From NCBI GenBank assembly GCA_964464965.1, contig CAYXHM010000002.1:434001-498000 (forward strand): DNA of 64,000 nucleotides, given 5' to 3'. The notes under the pieces are model-generated. The model was given only the letters and a program-made list of their open reading frames with translations, was not told where the DNA came from and did no database searches. The DNA comes from UBA5543 sp964464965 (GTDB taxonomy: Bacteria > Bacteroidota > Bacteroidia > Chitinophagales > Chitinophagaceae). The translations under genes and the position numbers were made by a program. Below are positions 17,629 to 25,745 of this stretch, piece by piece (the stretch's first letter is position 1; every line of letters begins with the position of its first letter).

Positions 17629-18654
17629 TCATTTATTGATGAGAGGCATCAGCCGTGTGCCTATCAACTCAATAGCTTTCATCAGTTTCTCGTGGGGCAC
17701 AGATGCTGCATCCATCTGGAAAGTAAACCTTGATATACCTCCTAAAGCTTCGCCGTGGCGCAGTATTTTTTCAGCCATTTCTTCCGGGCTGCCTACTACA
17801 AGTGCGCCGCGCAGACCATTTTGCGCATCAAAATGCCCACGTGTTACCGGTGCCCAGCCACGTTCTTTGCCTATTTCAGTAAAACTCCTGGCGTAGCCGG
17901 GATAAAAATCTTCAATCGCTTCTTCCGTAGTGTCTGCTATATAGCCCAATGAGTGCAGGCCCACTTTTAGCTGGTCTTTTGCAAAGCCAGCACGTTTACC
18001 CGCTTCCCAATACAGATCTACCAGCGGACGGAAACGGTGTGTTTCCCCGCCTATTACAGCTACCATAAGCGGCAGGCCCAGTGCCCCGGCACGTGCAAAA
18101 GACTCAGGTGTGCCACCTACCCCCAGCCACACAGGCAACGGGTCTTGTAACGGGCGCGGGTACACAGGCTGGTTTTTTAAGGCAGGGCGGAATTTACCTG
18201 ACCATGTTACATATTCATTTGCCCGTATCTGCAACAGCAGGTCCAGCTTTTCTGCAAACAACTCATCGTAATCATGCAGGTTTAGCCCGAACAAGGGATA
18301 GGCTTCTGTAAATGAACCACGGCCTACTACCATTTCAGCCCGCCCTCTTGAAATAAGGTCGAGCGTAGAGAAACTCTGGAATGCCCTCACCGGGTCCATA
18401 GCGCTGAGTACGGTTACCGCGCTGCCCAATTTTATACGTTTGGTGCGCGATGCAGCAGCAGCCAGTATTACAGGCGGGGCCTCGTCCAGGAAATCTTTAC
18501 GATGGTGCTCGCCAATACCGAAAAAGTCCAGGCCCATCTTGTCCGCATGTTCTATCCTGTCCAGCAGCAGGTTTATTGCATTGGCATTCTCCGCAGCTGT
18601 AGCGTTGGCATTTTTATTAAAGGATGATGCGAAACTATCTATACCTATTTCCAT
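17629..18654 (-). CDS. LLM class flavin-dependent oxidoreductase (luciferase-like)
   Basis: 341 residues in a single TIM-barrel fold. Start MEIGIDSFASSF, then FFGIGEHHRKDFL, TKRIKLGSAVTVLSAMDPVR, GRGSFTEAYPLFG and PVWLGVGGTPESFARAG, the usual order of motifs in bacterial luciferase-like monooxygenases that use reduced FMN or F420. The substrate is unknown. It stands alone on its strand, with a terminator for the next gene upstream of it. Confidence 0.9.
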   Translation of the reverse strand: MEIGIDSFASSFNKNANATAAENANAINLLLDRIEHADKMGLDFFGIGEHHRKDFLDEAPPVILAAAASRTKRIKLGSAVTVLSAMDPVRAFQSFSTLDLISRGRAEMVVGRGSFTEAYPLFGLNLHDYDELFAEKLDLLLQIRANEYVTWSGKFRPALKNQPVYPRPLQDPLPVWLGVGGTPESFARAGALGLPLMVAVIGGETHRFRPLVDLYWEAGKRAGFAKDQLKVGLHSLGYIADTTEEAIEDFYPGYARSFTEIGKERGWAPVTRGHFDAQNGLRGALVVGSPEEMAEKILRHGEALGGISRFTFQMDAASVPHEKLMKAIELIGTRLMPLINK

Positions 18655-18732
18655 TGTTGATACATTAATGCTGCAAATTACATATGTTTAGTTGTATACC
18701 TCAAATTACTGCATTAGTTAAATCTATAACAT

Positions 18733-18765
18733 AAAAATCCCGCTGTGTTGTACAGCGGGATTTTT
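18733..18765 (-). terminator. Terminator of the MoxR gene
   Basis: A 14-bp perfect stem (AAAAATCCCGCTGT with its complement) and a 5-base loop. On the minus strand it ends in a T run, 50 bases after the MoxR stop codon. Confidence 0.8.
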
Positions 18766-18814
18766 ATGTCGGATTAAATATTGTCAACTATATATTGCCA
18801 AATTGCAAACTGAC

Positions 18815-19834
18815 CTATGGGACTTCTACAGCATTCAGTATTTCGTTCAGTATCTGTTCGCTGGTTACGTTTTCTGCTTCCGCCTCGTAGGTAACACCTA
18901 TGCGGTGTCTCATTACATCGTGGCATACAGCGCGCACATCTTCCGGTATTACATATCCGCGGCGTTTGATGAAGGCATATGCTTTTGCGGCCAGTGCAAG
19001 GTTGATGCTGGCACGTGGAGAAGCACCATAGCTAATCAGAGGCTTTAGTCCTTTTAGTTTGTATTCTTCGGGGAAACGTGTTGCGAATACTATATCCAGT
19101 ATGTATTGTTCAATTTTTTCGTCCATGTACACCTCGCGCACCAGGTGGCGGGCTTTTATGATATCCTCCTGGCTTACTACAGCATTGATTTTTGTAGCAC
19201 CCTGGGGATTAAGGTTATAACGGATAATATGCCGCTCCTCTTCTTTTTTAGGATACGTGATGATGATCTTCAGCATAAAGCGGTCCACCTGTGCTTCAGG
19301 CAGTTCATAAGTACCTTCCTGTTCTATCGGGTTCTGCGTTGCCAGCACCAGGAAAGGTTCTTCCAGTTTATATGTATGGTCGCCAATGGTTACCTGGCGC
19401 TCCTGCATAGCCTCCAGCAGGGCACTCTGTACTTTTGCCGGGGCACGGTTTATCTCATCGGCCAATATAAAGTTGGCGAATATCGGGCCCTTGCGCACTG
19501 CAAACTCGTGTGCCTGCGGGTTATACACCATTGTACCCAATACATCGGCAGGCAGCAGATCGGGCGTAAACTGTATGCGCGCAAATTTTGCATGTATAGC
19601 CGATGCCAGCGATTTAATAGCCAGTGTTTTTGCCAGGCCCGGCACACCTTCCAGCAGCACATGCCCGTTGGCTAGTAAGCCTATCAGCAGGCGTTCTACC
19701 ATGTGTTTTTGTCCTACTACGGTCTTATTTAGCTCCATGGTAAGCAAATCAATAAATGCACTGTCGCGGTGGATGCGTTCGTTCAGTTCCCTGATGTCAA
19801 CTGATGTTGAAGAAGGTAATTCCATATCTGTCAT
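18815..19834 (-). CDS. MoxR family AAA+ ATPase
   Basis: 339 residues. Walker A appears as LEGVPGLAKT, Walker B as ILADEINRAPAKVQSALLEAM, then the sensor-1 region LATQNPIEQEGTYELPEAQVDRF and a C-terminal lid domain with SPRASINLALAAKA. MoxR ATPases act as chaperones, usually together with DUF58/VWA partners. Here no such partner follows: a strong terminator comes 50 bases after the stop and the next gene is unrelated, so it is a single-gene unit. Partner genes may lie elsewhere. Confidence 0.92.
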   Translation of the reverse strand: MTDMELPSSTSVDIRELNERIHRDSAFIDLLTMELNKTVVGQKHMVERLLIGLLANGHVLLEGVPGLAKTLAIKSLASAIHAKFARIQFTPDLLPADVLGTMVYNPQAHEFAVRKGPIFANFILADEINRAPAKVQSALLEAMQERQVTIGDHTYKLEEPFLVLATQNPIEQEGTYELPEAQVDRFMLKIIITYPKKEEERHIIRYNLNPQGATKINAVVSQEDIIKARHLVREVYMDEKIEQYILDIVFATRFPEEYKLKGLKPLISYGASPRASINLALAAKAYAFIKRRGYVIPEDVRAVCHDVMRHRIGVTYEAEAENVTSEQILNEILNAVEVP

Positions 19835-19958
19835 AACAGGTTCAATTTACGAAAACTGTATTAAGTAAAATTATCGTGGCCTCAAAAATATTATCAGAAT
19901 ACTATAAATGCCTGTTAAAACTCCGTTAAACCAAATTCTGATTAATTTCGCAGGTAAT

Positions 19959-20288
19959 ATGGAAAGAATAGTTGAACGCTGGAAGAATGTAGAAGCGCTG
20001 TTGCAGGAACGCTTTGGCAAGGTGCCCGACCTGGAGGGTATATTATACCTGGTAGGCATAAACGAGGTAGGTGTAAACCCCGCCGGCAAATTCACCAAAG
20101 AGCAAAAGCAAGACCTGATGCACGTAGCAGTGTGTGCATTACTGAGCAGGGAAGGTTATTACGAATTTACAGGCCGCGATGGCGATGGATGGCCGCATTA
20201 CCGCATGGTAAAAGCGCCCCCTGAGCAAGGACTGTTACTGCAGGAACTCTTGCTGAAAGAATGTGTTATTAATTATTTTGAGCAATAA
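19959..20288 (+). CDS. Conserved hypothetical protein of about 109 residues
   Basis: Soluble, no signal or membrane segment. The start MERIVERWKNVEALLQERFG is followed by LEGILYLVGINEVG, a run of lysines and glutamines, and a late EGYYEFTGRDGDGWPHY stretch. It has the feel of a small conserved Bacteroidota protein, but I cannot name a family. An ATG at 19908 would add 17 residues; 19959 was chosen because the amphipathic helix starts there. Divergent from the MoxR gene and followed directly by a strong terminator. Confidence 0.7.
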   Translation: MERIVERWKNVEALLQERFGKVPDLEGILYLVGINEVGVNPAGKFTKEQKQDLMHVAVCALLSREGYYEFTGRDGDGWPHYRMVKAPPEQGLLLQELLLKECVINYFEQ

Positions 20289-20314
20289 AAAACCCGCCGA
20301 AAGGCGGGTTTTTT
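20287..20314. terminator. Hairpin terminator with GAAA tetraloop
   Basis: AAAAAACCCGCC pairs with GGCGGGTTTTTT around a GAAA loop, a 12-bp stem ending in a T run. The stop codon of the upstream gene touches the stem, and the hairpin also lies just past the end of the convergent T9SS gene. Confidence 0.88.
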
Positions 20315-20335
20315 ATTGAACTATAGTTCAGTTTA

Positions 20336-22312
20336 TTATTTCACAACAGACAGGCGTGTAGAAACGCTGCCGCTATCAGTTTTTACAGTTACGTTGTAAA
20401 CACCACTTGTTACACCAGACAGGTCAACATTCAGCTTGTGTGCACCTGCACCAAAGTTTTCTTTATTGATTGTCTGTACAGTGCGGCCCATCATATCTGT
20501 TATAACCACGTCAACATTGCTGGCGGTAGTTAAAGAGAAATTGATATACGCATTGTTGACTGTAGGGTTAGGAGCTACTGTTAACTCATTAACACCGGCA
20601 GCAACGTCAGATACGCCTACGCTTACGTTTAGGTTGTTGCTGTTCAGCACATGGCCATCAGAATTGCGTATCAGCATAACTACAGCATGCATATTTTCCC
20701 TGTGCCACCATGGCTGCATTGGGATATTGAATGTATAATCGTACGTAGTGCCGGGTATCATCATTGCAGGTAAGCTACCCGCTGCGCCGTCAACATTAGG
20801 GAATATACCCCTTGCTACGTGGTTATAGTGCATTTTTGAAGCCGGAACTTTTGCAGGTTCTTGCTGCCAGTTTAATCCTGAACCAACTAAAGGCGAATTA
20901 GCAGTCTGGAAGCTATAATAATTTACCTGGTCCCAGGCAGAGCCATCAGGACCACCTCTTACATCATCTTCTGTCAGGGCTATCGCCAGCCTGTAGTCAC
21001 CACCTAATTCATATCCTGGTTTCACACTTGCTTTTAATGAATAATTGAAACCTGATGCCGCTACTTCTGTTAAGGTAATATCAACAAAACCGAAATAATC
21101 TTTTTCAAGATCATAAACCTGGAACAATGCAGATGGGTCAACATCAAGTCTCCGGTCTATCATCAAACTTGGATAACTATTACCCACCAATGCGCTTACT
21201 TTTGCATCATAAGCAGGTACTACCATCGGGTCAGAATTATGTACAGCTACCAGGCTGAAACTTCCTTTATGTGTAGAGCTTGCAGCTATAGAATCCATAA
21301 AAACATGACCGCGTGGGCACCAGCCGCACCAGGTACCTGTAGCTTCTTCAGCCAGTAATCTCTTTTGTGGCTTGAACATTACAGTATAAAAAGTTGTATT
21401 GCCGCTATCATTAGTTGCATTCACATCACTTGCCAGTTCCAGCCATATTTTGCATGGAGATTCACCAACTGTAGATGGGAATGTAAAAGGAGTGCTGGTT
21501 GTAAATTCTCCGCTTTCAAATCCTTTAATGTTTATTCCGGTAATATTACTTGTTACAATAGGGTTACTACCTACCTGGTAGTGTACATTAATTGATGTTA
21601 TTGGGAATGCACCATTGTTGTATATTGTACCACCTATTGTAATTGTGTTACCTGCAATACCAGAATTCACCAGAAGCCCAAGTTTAGGATCAGGGGTAAT
21701 GGCTTGTAACGCAGCATCATGCTTTGTATCATATTCAAACACTTCAATATCATCTACAGCTGCACCCACCAGACGCGATGCTTTGTCGGTGAATGTAAAG
21801 GCTATCATTAAAGAATCCTCGCCAACATAGTCTGTCAATGACACGGTATCTCCCATCCATCTGGCAGCACCGCTCGCCGAGATCTTTTTTAATGATGTCC
21901 ATGTTTTACCACTATCAACAGATGCTTCAAGGGTAAACTCTTCACCAATGCCGGAACCTGTAAGCACAGCAGATGAAAAGTAGTATTGAAAACCAATTAC
22001 TGGTGTTGTTAATGCAGACACATCTATAATTGGCGTAACAAGCCTGCTAGGATTATTTATATGAGTGCTGTTGTTATAGTCATCAACTACGGCAAATTTA
22101 GTATGCGCAGGGATAAACCAATTGGCATTTACAAGATTCACCTGGCCACTGTTAGTTTTCCAGCCACCGGCACCTGCGGTTTTGTTTTGCCAATCTGCCG
22201 GCAATGCAGGCACAGTAACACCTTCAAAGTCTTCTTCATATGCAACCTGGCCATATGAAGGAGCAATTACCCCTAACAGCATTGCTGCAACAAGTGTAGA
22301 AAATAATTTCAT
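20336..22312 (-). CDS. Secreted Omp28-like protein with T9SS type A sorting domain
   Basis: 658 residues. A signal peptide ends near APSYGQ. Residues about 25-200 look like a jelly-roll (MAM/cleaved-adhesin-like) domain, with DFEGVTVP at its start. A central part contains EEATGTWCGWCPRG, a CxxC thioredoxin-like site shared with the Omp28 family, followed by AVHNSDPMV and PSLMIDR. The last 75 residues (starting TVAPNPTVNNAYI, with GRTVQTI and GVYNVTV) form a type A sorting domain that directs export by the type IX system and surface attachment or release. A redox or adhesive role is possible; substrate unknown. Confidence 0.9.
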   Translation of the reverse strand: MKLFSTLVAAMLLGVIAPSYGQVAYEEDFEGVTVPALPADWQNKTAGAGGWKTNSGQVNLVNANWFIPAHTKFAVVDDYNNSTHINNPSRLVTPIIDVSALTTPVIGFQYYFSSAVLTGSGIGEEFTLEASVDSGKTWTSLKKISASGAARWMGDTVSLTDYVGEDSLMIAFTFTDKASRLVGAAVDDIEVFEYDTKHDAALQAITPDPKLGLLVNSGIAGNTITIGGTIYNNGAFPITSINVHYQVGSNPIVTSNITGINIKGFESGEFTTSTPFTFPSTVGESPCKIWLELASDVNATNDSGNTTFYTVMFKPQKRLLAEEATGTWCGWCPRGHVFMDSIAASSTHKGSFSLVAVHNSDPMVVPAYDAKVSALVGNSYPSLMIDRRLDVDPSALFQVYDLEKDYFGFVDITLTEVAASGFNYSLKASVKPGYELGGDYRLAIALTEDDVRGGPDGSAWDQVNYYSFQTANSPLVGSGLNWQQEPAKVPASKMHYNHVARGIFPNVDGAAGSLPAMMIPGTTYDYTFNIPMQPWWHRENMHAVVMLIRNSDGHVLNSNNLNVSVGVSDVAAGVNELTVAPNPTVNNAYINFSLTTASNVDVVITDMMGRTVQTINKENFGAGAHKLNVDLSGVTSGVYNVTVKTDSGSVSTRLSVVK

Positions 22313-22393
22313 AAACGTTTATTTTAATTTTAGCCAGACAAATTACGGATTAATATTGAAGAATATTCGATTGTCATAATTTCCTGACAAGAA

Positions 22394-22425
22394 TTTGCAG
22401 TGTTCTGTGCTTTTCTCTACTTTTG
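22394..22425 (+). promoter_or_regulatory. Promoter of the TPP-riboswitch transcript
   Basis: TTTG at 22394-22397 and TACTTTTG at 22418-22425, separated by 20 bases, an essentially ideal Bacteroidota promoter. The aptamer begins within about 10 bases of the -7 element, so the transcript would start at the base of the riboswitch. Confidence 0.75.
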
Positions 22426-22432
22426 CAGCCAA

Positions 22433-22507
22433 TTATCGGGGTGCCTTAAAACAGGCTGAGATCATACCCGCTGAACCTGGACCGGGTAATGCCGGTTAGG
22501 GAAATAA
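22433..22507 (+). promoter_or_regulatory. TPP (thiamine pyrophosphate) riboswitch aptamer
   Basis: The conserved core is clear: CGGGGTGCC, then GGCTGAGATCATACCCG, GAACCTGGACCGGGTAATGCCGG and TTAGGGAA. P1 can form between TTAT (22433-22436) and ATAA (22504-22507). It binds TPP and usually turns expression off when the vitamin is plentiful. It precedes a TonB-dependent receptor gene by about 140 bases. A second ATACCCG at 22534-22540 repeats the strand at 22464-22470 that pairs with CGGGTA inside the aptamer, and could form the alternative structure. Confidence 0.93.
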
Positions 22508-22519
22508 AAAATTCAGCTG

Positions 22520-22580
22520 AGTACATCTTTGTAATACCCGTAGGCTATATATGCGCTAAGGCCTTGCGTGTTATGTACTT
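22520..22580 (+). promoter_or_regulatory. Putative expression platform of the TPP riboswitch
   Basis: AGTACAT near 22520-22526 can pair with ATGTACT at 22574-22580, enclosing a shorter GGCT/AGGCC-type helix and the ATACCCG repeat. No T-run terminator follows, so control may act on translation or by another mechanism. This is a reading of complementarity only, with no folding calculation. Confidence 0.4.
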
Positions 22581-22647
22581 ACGCTTATTTCAAAGAAAAA
22601 AATCGCAAATGGCCCCAATTCGTTAACGTAAATGAATTATTAATGCC

Positions 22648-24876
22648 ATGCACAAGTTCAACAAACATGTAGCCATTATTTTGGCAACCACCGTAAGCAT
22701 ATCCGCTTACGCACAGTCAGACTCTACAGAAGCTGCTCAACGGTCACTGCTGCAACCGCAGTATATGCAGCCGGTAGAGATACGCGCATTGAGGGCGGGC
22801 TCTAACGCTCCCTTCGCAAAAACGGAGATCAACCAGAAAGACATTGAAAAACTAAACCTCGGGCAGGACCTGCCGTACCTGCTGCAATACACACCATCTG
22901 CGGTGGTTACTTCAGATGCCGGCACGGGTATAGGGTACACCGGCCTGCGGGTGCGCGGTACAGATGGTGTACGTATGAATGTTACACTGAACGGCATGCC
23001 TGTAAACGATGCGGAATCGCAGGGGACATTTTTTGTCAATTTTGGCGACATCGCTTCTTCTACAGGTTCCATACAGTTGCAGCGCGGCGTGGGTACATCT
23101 ACAAATGGTGCAGGCGCATTCGGAGCAACCATGAGCATAAGCAACCTGCAGCAAATGGACAAGGCAGGTGCAGAAATCTTTAATAGTTACGGCTCTTTCG
23201 ACACCTGGAGGCATACTGTAAAAGCCGGTACGGGCCTGCTGAAAAATGGCTTACAGTTTGATGTGCGCTTGTCGCAGATTAACTCGCGCGGGTATATAGA
23301 CCGTTCTAACAGCGACCTGAAAGCCATGCAGTTCCTGGCGGGCTGGAAGGCTAGTGATAAAACACAATTACGTTTTATGCTGATGACCGGAAAGGAGAAA
23401 ACCGGCCAGGCATGGAATGGTGTACCACAGGATTCGCTGGAAACAAACCGTACTTATAATGAGCTGGGCATGAGGGCCGACGGTAGTTTTTACAACAACC
23501 AGACAGACAACTACCAGCAGGATTACTACCAATTTTTTGTTGATCATAAATTCTCCCAATACCTGACAGGGCATATAGCCACTTTCCTGACCAGGGGCAA
23601 GGGATATTATGAAGAATACAAACTGGGAGCGGACTATGCAACTTATGGGCTGCCTGACAATATACGGGGTACAGACACCTTCACCAGTACCGATCTCATC
23701 AGGCAACTGTGGTTAGACAATTACTATTATGGCTCTGTTTTCTCGCTGATGTATGAAAAAAATAAAACACAACTGACCCTTGGGGGCGGTTGGAACCAAT
23801 ATACAGGCAAACATTATGGCGATGTATTGTGGGCGCTGGATGGTGGTGTGCCGGACAATTACCGCTGGTATAATACAGACGCGCAGAAAAACGACCTGAA
23901 CATATACTTAAAACTACAGCAGCGTGCAGGCAATAAACTGCTGCTGTTCGGAGACCTGCAATACCGTAATGTTGCGTATAATATCTACGGGTTTCGCGAT
24001 AACCCGGGTGTAAAACCTATCGCACTTTACAACTTCATTAACCCCAAGGCCGGCGTTACTTATATGATAGCCGAAAATGGATATAAGGTAGAAAAAATAT
24101 ACGCTTCAGTTGCCGTTGCCAATAAAGAGCCCAATCGGAATGATTTTGAGGCTTCACCCATTACACAACCTAAACATGAACAACTATACGATGTTGAGGT
24201 TGGTTACGACAGGAACATCAGTAAGCTGCACCTGAATGCCAATTACTTCTACATGTATTACCGTAACCAACTGGTACTTACCGGACAGATAAATGACGTA
24301 GGCGCATACACCCGTACCAATGTACCCAACAGCTACAGGACAGGTATTGAAGCGCAGGCAGCATATGTACCCAACTACTGGCTGAAGGTATTTGCCAACG
24401 CTACCTATTCTCAGAATAAAATAGAGAATTTTACAGAATACATAGATAATTATGACAACCCCACAGGTGCCCAGGATGTTGTAAACCACGGCACCACCGA
24501 TATAGCTTTTTCGCCTAACATAATCGGTGCAGCGGGGGTAACTTTCAGCCCGTTCAGGTATATGCAGAAAGAGCAGGTACTGGAACTGGATATATTGGGG
24601 AAATATGTTGGTCAGCAGTATTTAGACAATACAGGCTACAGCAGCCGCAGCATAGACCCCTACGGGCTATGCGATATACGCATCAGGTACTCTATACAAA
24701 CAAAACCTTTTAAGGAACTGGGCCTGAACCTTGCGTTGAACAACATACTGAACAAACAATACGTAAGCAACGGTTATACATTCAGCTACGTATCGGGCGG
24801 TGCTATGACTACTGCCAATTACTATTACCCACAGGCCGGTTTTAACTTTTTATTAGGGCTTACGCTGAAGTTCTAA
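22648..24876 (+). CDS. TonB-dependent outer membrane receptor under TPP riboswitch control
   Basis: 742 residues. A signal peptide ends near SISAYAQSD. The plug domain (about 40-170) shows PYLLQYTPSAVV, GYTGLRVRGTDGVRMNVTLNGMPVND and LQRGVGTSTNGAGAFG; the rest is a 22-strand barrel rich in alternating aromatic residues and ends in LLGLTLKF, with the C-terminal phenylalanine needed for assembly. There is no SusC-type N-terminal extension. The upstream TPP riboswitch points to uptake of thiamine, its phosphate or a precursor, as proposed for riboswitch-linked receptors in Bacteroidota. Energy would come from a TonB-ExbBD complex such as that at 38.6-41.7 kb. Confidence 0.93.
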   Translation: MHKFNKHVAIILATTVSISAYAQSDSTEAAQRSLLQPQYMQPVEIRALRAGSNAPFAKTEINQKDIEKLNLGQDLPYLLQYTPSAVVTSDAGTGIGYTGLRVRGTDGVRMNVTLNGMPVNDAESQGTFFVNFGDIASSTGSIQLQRGVGTSTNGAGAFGATMSISNLQQMDKAGAEIFNSYGSFDTWRHTVKAGTGLLKNGLQFDVRLSQINSRGYIDRSNSDLKAMQFLAGWKASDKTQLRFMLMTGKEKTGQAWNGVPQDSLETNRTYNELGMRADGSFYNNQTDNYQQDYYQFFVDHKFSQYLTGHIATFLTRGKGYYEEYKLGADYATYGLPDNIRGTDTFTSTDLIRQLWLDNYYYGSVFSLMYEKNKTQLTLGGGWNQYTGKHYGDVLWALDGGVPDNYRWYNTDAQKNDLNIYLKLQQRAGNKLLLFGDLQYRNVAYNIYGFRDNPGVKPIALYNFINPKAGVTYMIAENGYKVEKIYASVAVANKEPNRNDFEASPITQPKHEQLYDVEVGYDRNISKLHLNANYFYMYYRNQLVLTGQINDVGAYTRTNVPNSYRTGIEAQAAYVPNYWLKVFANATYSQNKIENFTEYIDNYDNPTGAQDVVNHGTTDIAFSPNIIGAAGVTFSPFRYMQKEQVLELDILGKYVGQQYLDNTGYSSRSIDPYGLCDIRIRYSIQTKPFKELGLNLALNNILNKQYVSNGYTFSYVSGGAMTTANYYYPQAGFNFLLGLTLKF

Positions 24877-24898
24877 GAACAGCATTTTATAATCATAA

Positions 24899-24924
24899 TG
24901 TGCCCTGTTGTCATGCAGGGCACA
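24899..24924 (+). terminator. Terminator of the TonB-dependent receptor gene
   Basis: TGTGCCCTG pairs with CAGGGCACA (9 bp, 8-base loop), followed by a T-rich stretch. It starts about 22 bases after the receptor stop. Confidence 0.7.
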
Positions 24925-24970
24925 CTTATTTTATTTATACCTGTATAATGGTCAGTTCGGGGCAAAGAAA

Positions 24971-24978
24971 TAACTTTG
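24971..24978 (+). promoter_or_regulatory. Candidate -7 element before the metallopeptidase gene
   Basis: TAACTTTG fits TAnnTTTG, 50 bases before the ATG. No good -33 TTTG is seen at the usual distance. Confidence 0.35.
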
Positions 24979-25028
24979 TATATCTGCCATTATTACATTG
25001 GTCGATAATTTGATAATAGATTATCATT

Positions 25029-25721
25029 ATGGGAATAGGATATTTATTGATCATCGGAATTTTTATGCTGCTGGGTATGGTAGTAAGCTCCAGGCTGAAG
25101 TCCAAATTCAGGGAATATGGTGAACTAGCGCTGAGCAATGGCATGAGTGGTAAAGAAGTAGCAGAGAAAATGCTGCACGACAGCGGTATATACGACGTTA
25201 AGGTAAACGCATCAGACGGCTTCTTGTCAGACCACTATAACCCTGCTGATAAAACAGTAAACCTGAGCCCGGATGTATATGCAGGCAGAAGTATATCTGC
25301 TGCTGCAGTAGCAGCCCATGAATGTGGCCACGCGGTACAGCACGCCACAGCGTATAGTATGCTGAAGTTTCGCAGTGCTATGGTGCCTATAGTAAAGGTA
25401 AGCTCTACATTAGGCCAGTGGGTATTGCTGGCTGGTGTCGGTTTGTTTTTCGGAGGTGGCAACCAAACTCTATTACTGATAGGCATTATACTTTTCGCAG
25501 CTACAACATTATTTTCTTTTATAACATTGCCTGTGGAATATGATGCGAGCAACCGTGCATTGGCATGGCTGGAAAATACCGGCATGACATCGCGCAACGA
25601 ACATGATAAAGCAAAAGACGCGTTAAAATGGGCAGCAAGAACTTACGTAGTGGCAGCGCTCAGCTCTTTAGCTATGCTTTTGTATTATATTTCAATATTT
25701 ATGAACCGCAGGGACGACTAA
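25029..25721 (+). CDS. Membrane zinc metallopeptidase (YugP-like)
   Basis: 230 residues. One N-terminal membrane segment (GYLLIIGIFMLLGMVVS), the zinc-binding HECGH motif in AAVAAHECGHAVQHA at about residue 98, then two more membrane segments (about 130-170) and a last one near the C terminus. This matches the putative neutral zinc metallopeptidase family (Zn_peptidase_2). Substrate unknown. The MBL/rhodanese gene follows by 24 bases, so co-transcription is likely. Confidence 0.88.
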   Translation: MGIGYLLIIGIFMLLGMVVSSRLKSKFREYGELALSNGMSGKEVAEKMLHDSGIYDVKVNASDGFLSDHYNPADKTVNLSPDVYAGRSISAAAVAAHECGHAVQHATAYSMLKFRSAMVPIVKVSSTLGQWVLLAGVGLFFGGGNQTLLLIGIILFAATTLFSFITLPVEYDASNRALAWLENTGMTSRNEHDKAKDALKWAARTYVVAALSSLAMLLYYISIFMNRRDD

Positions 25722-25745
25722 TTCCTGCCAAAACGACTACTACAA

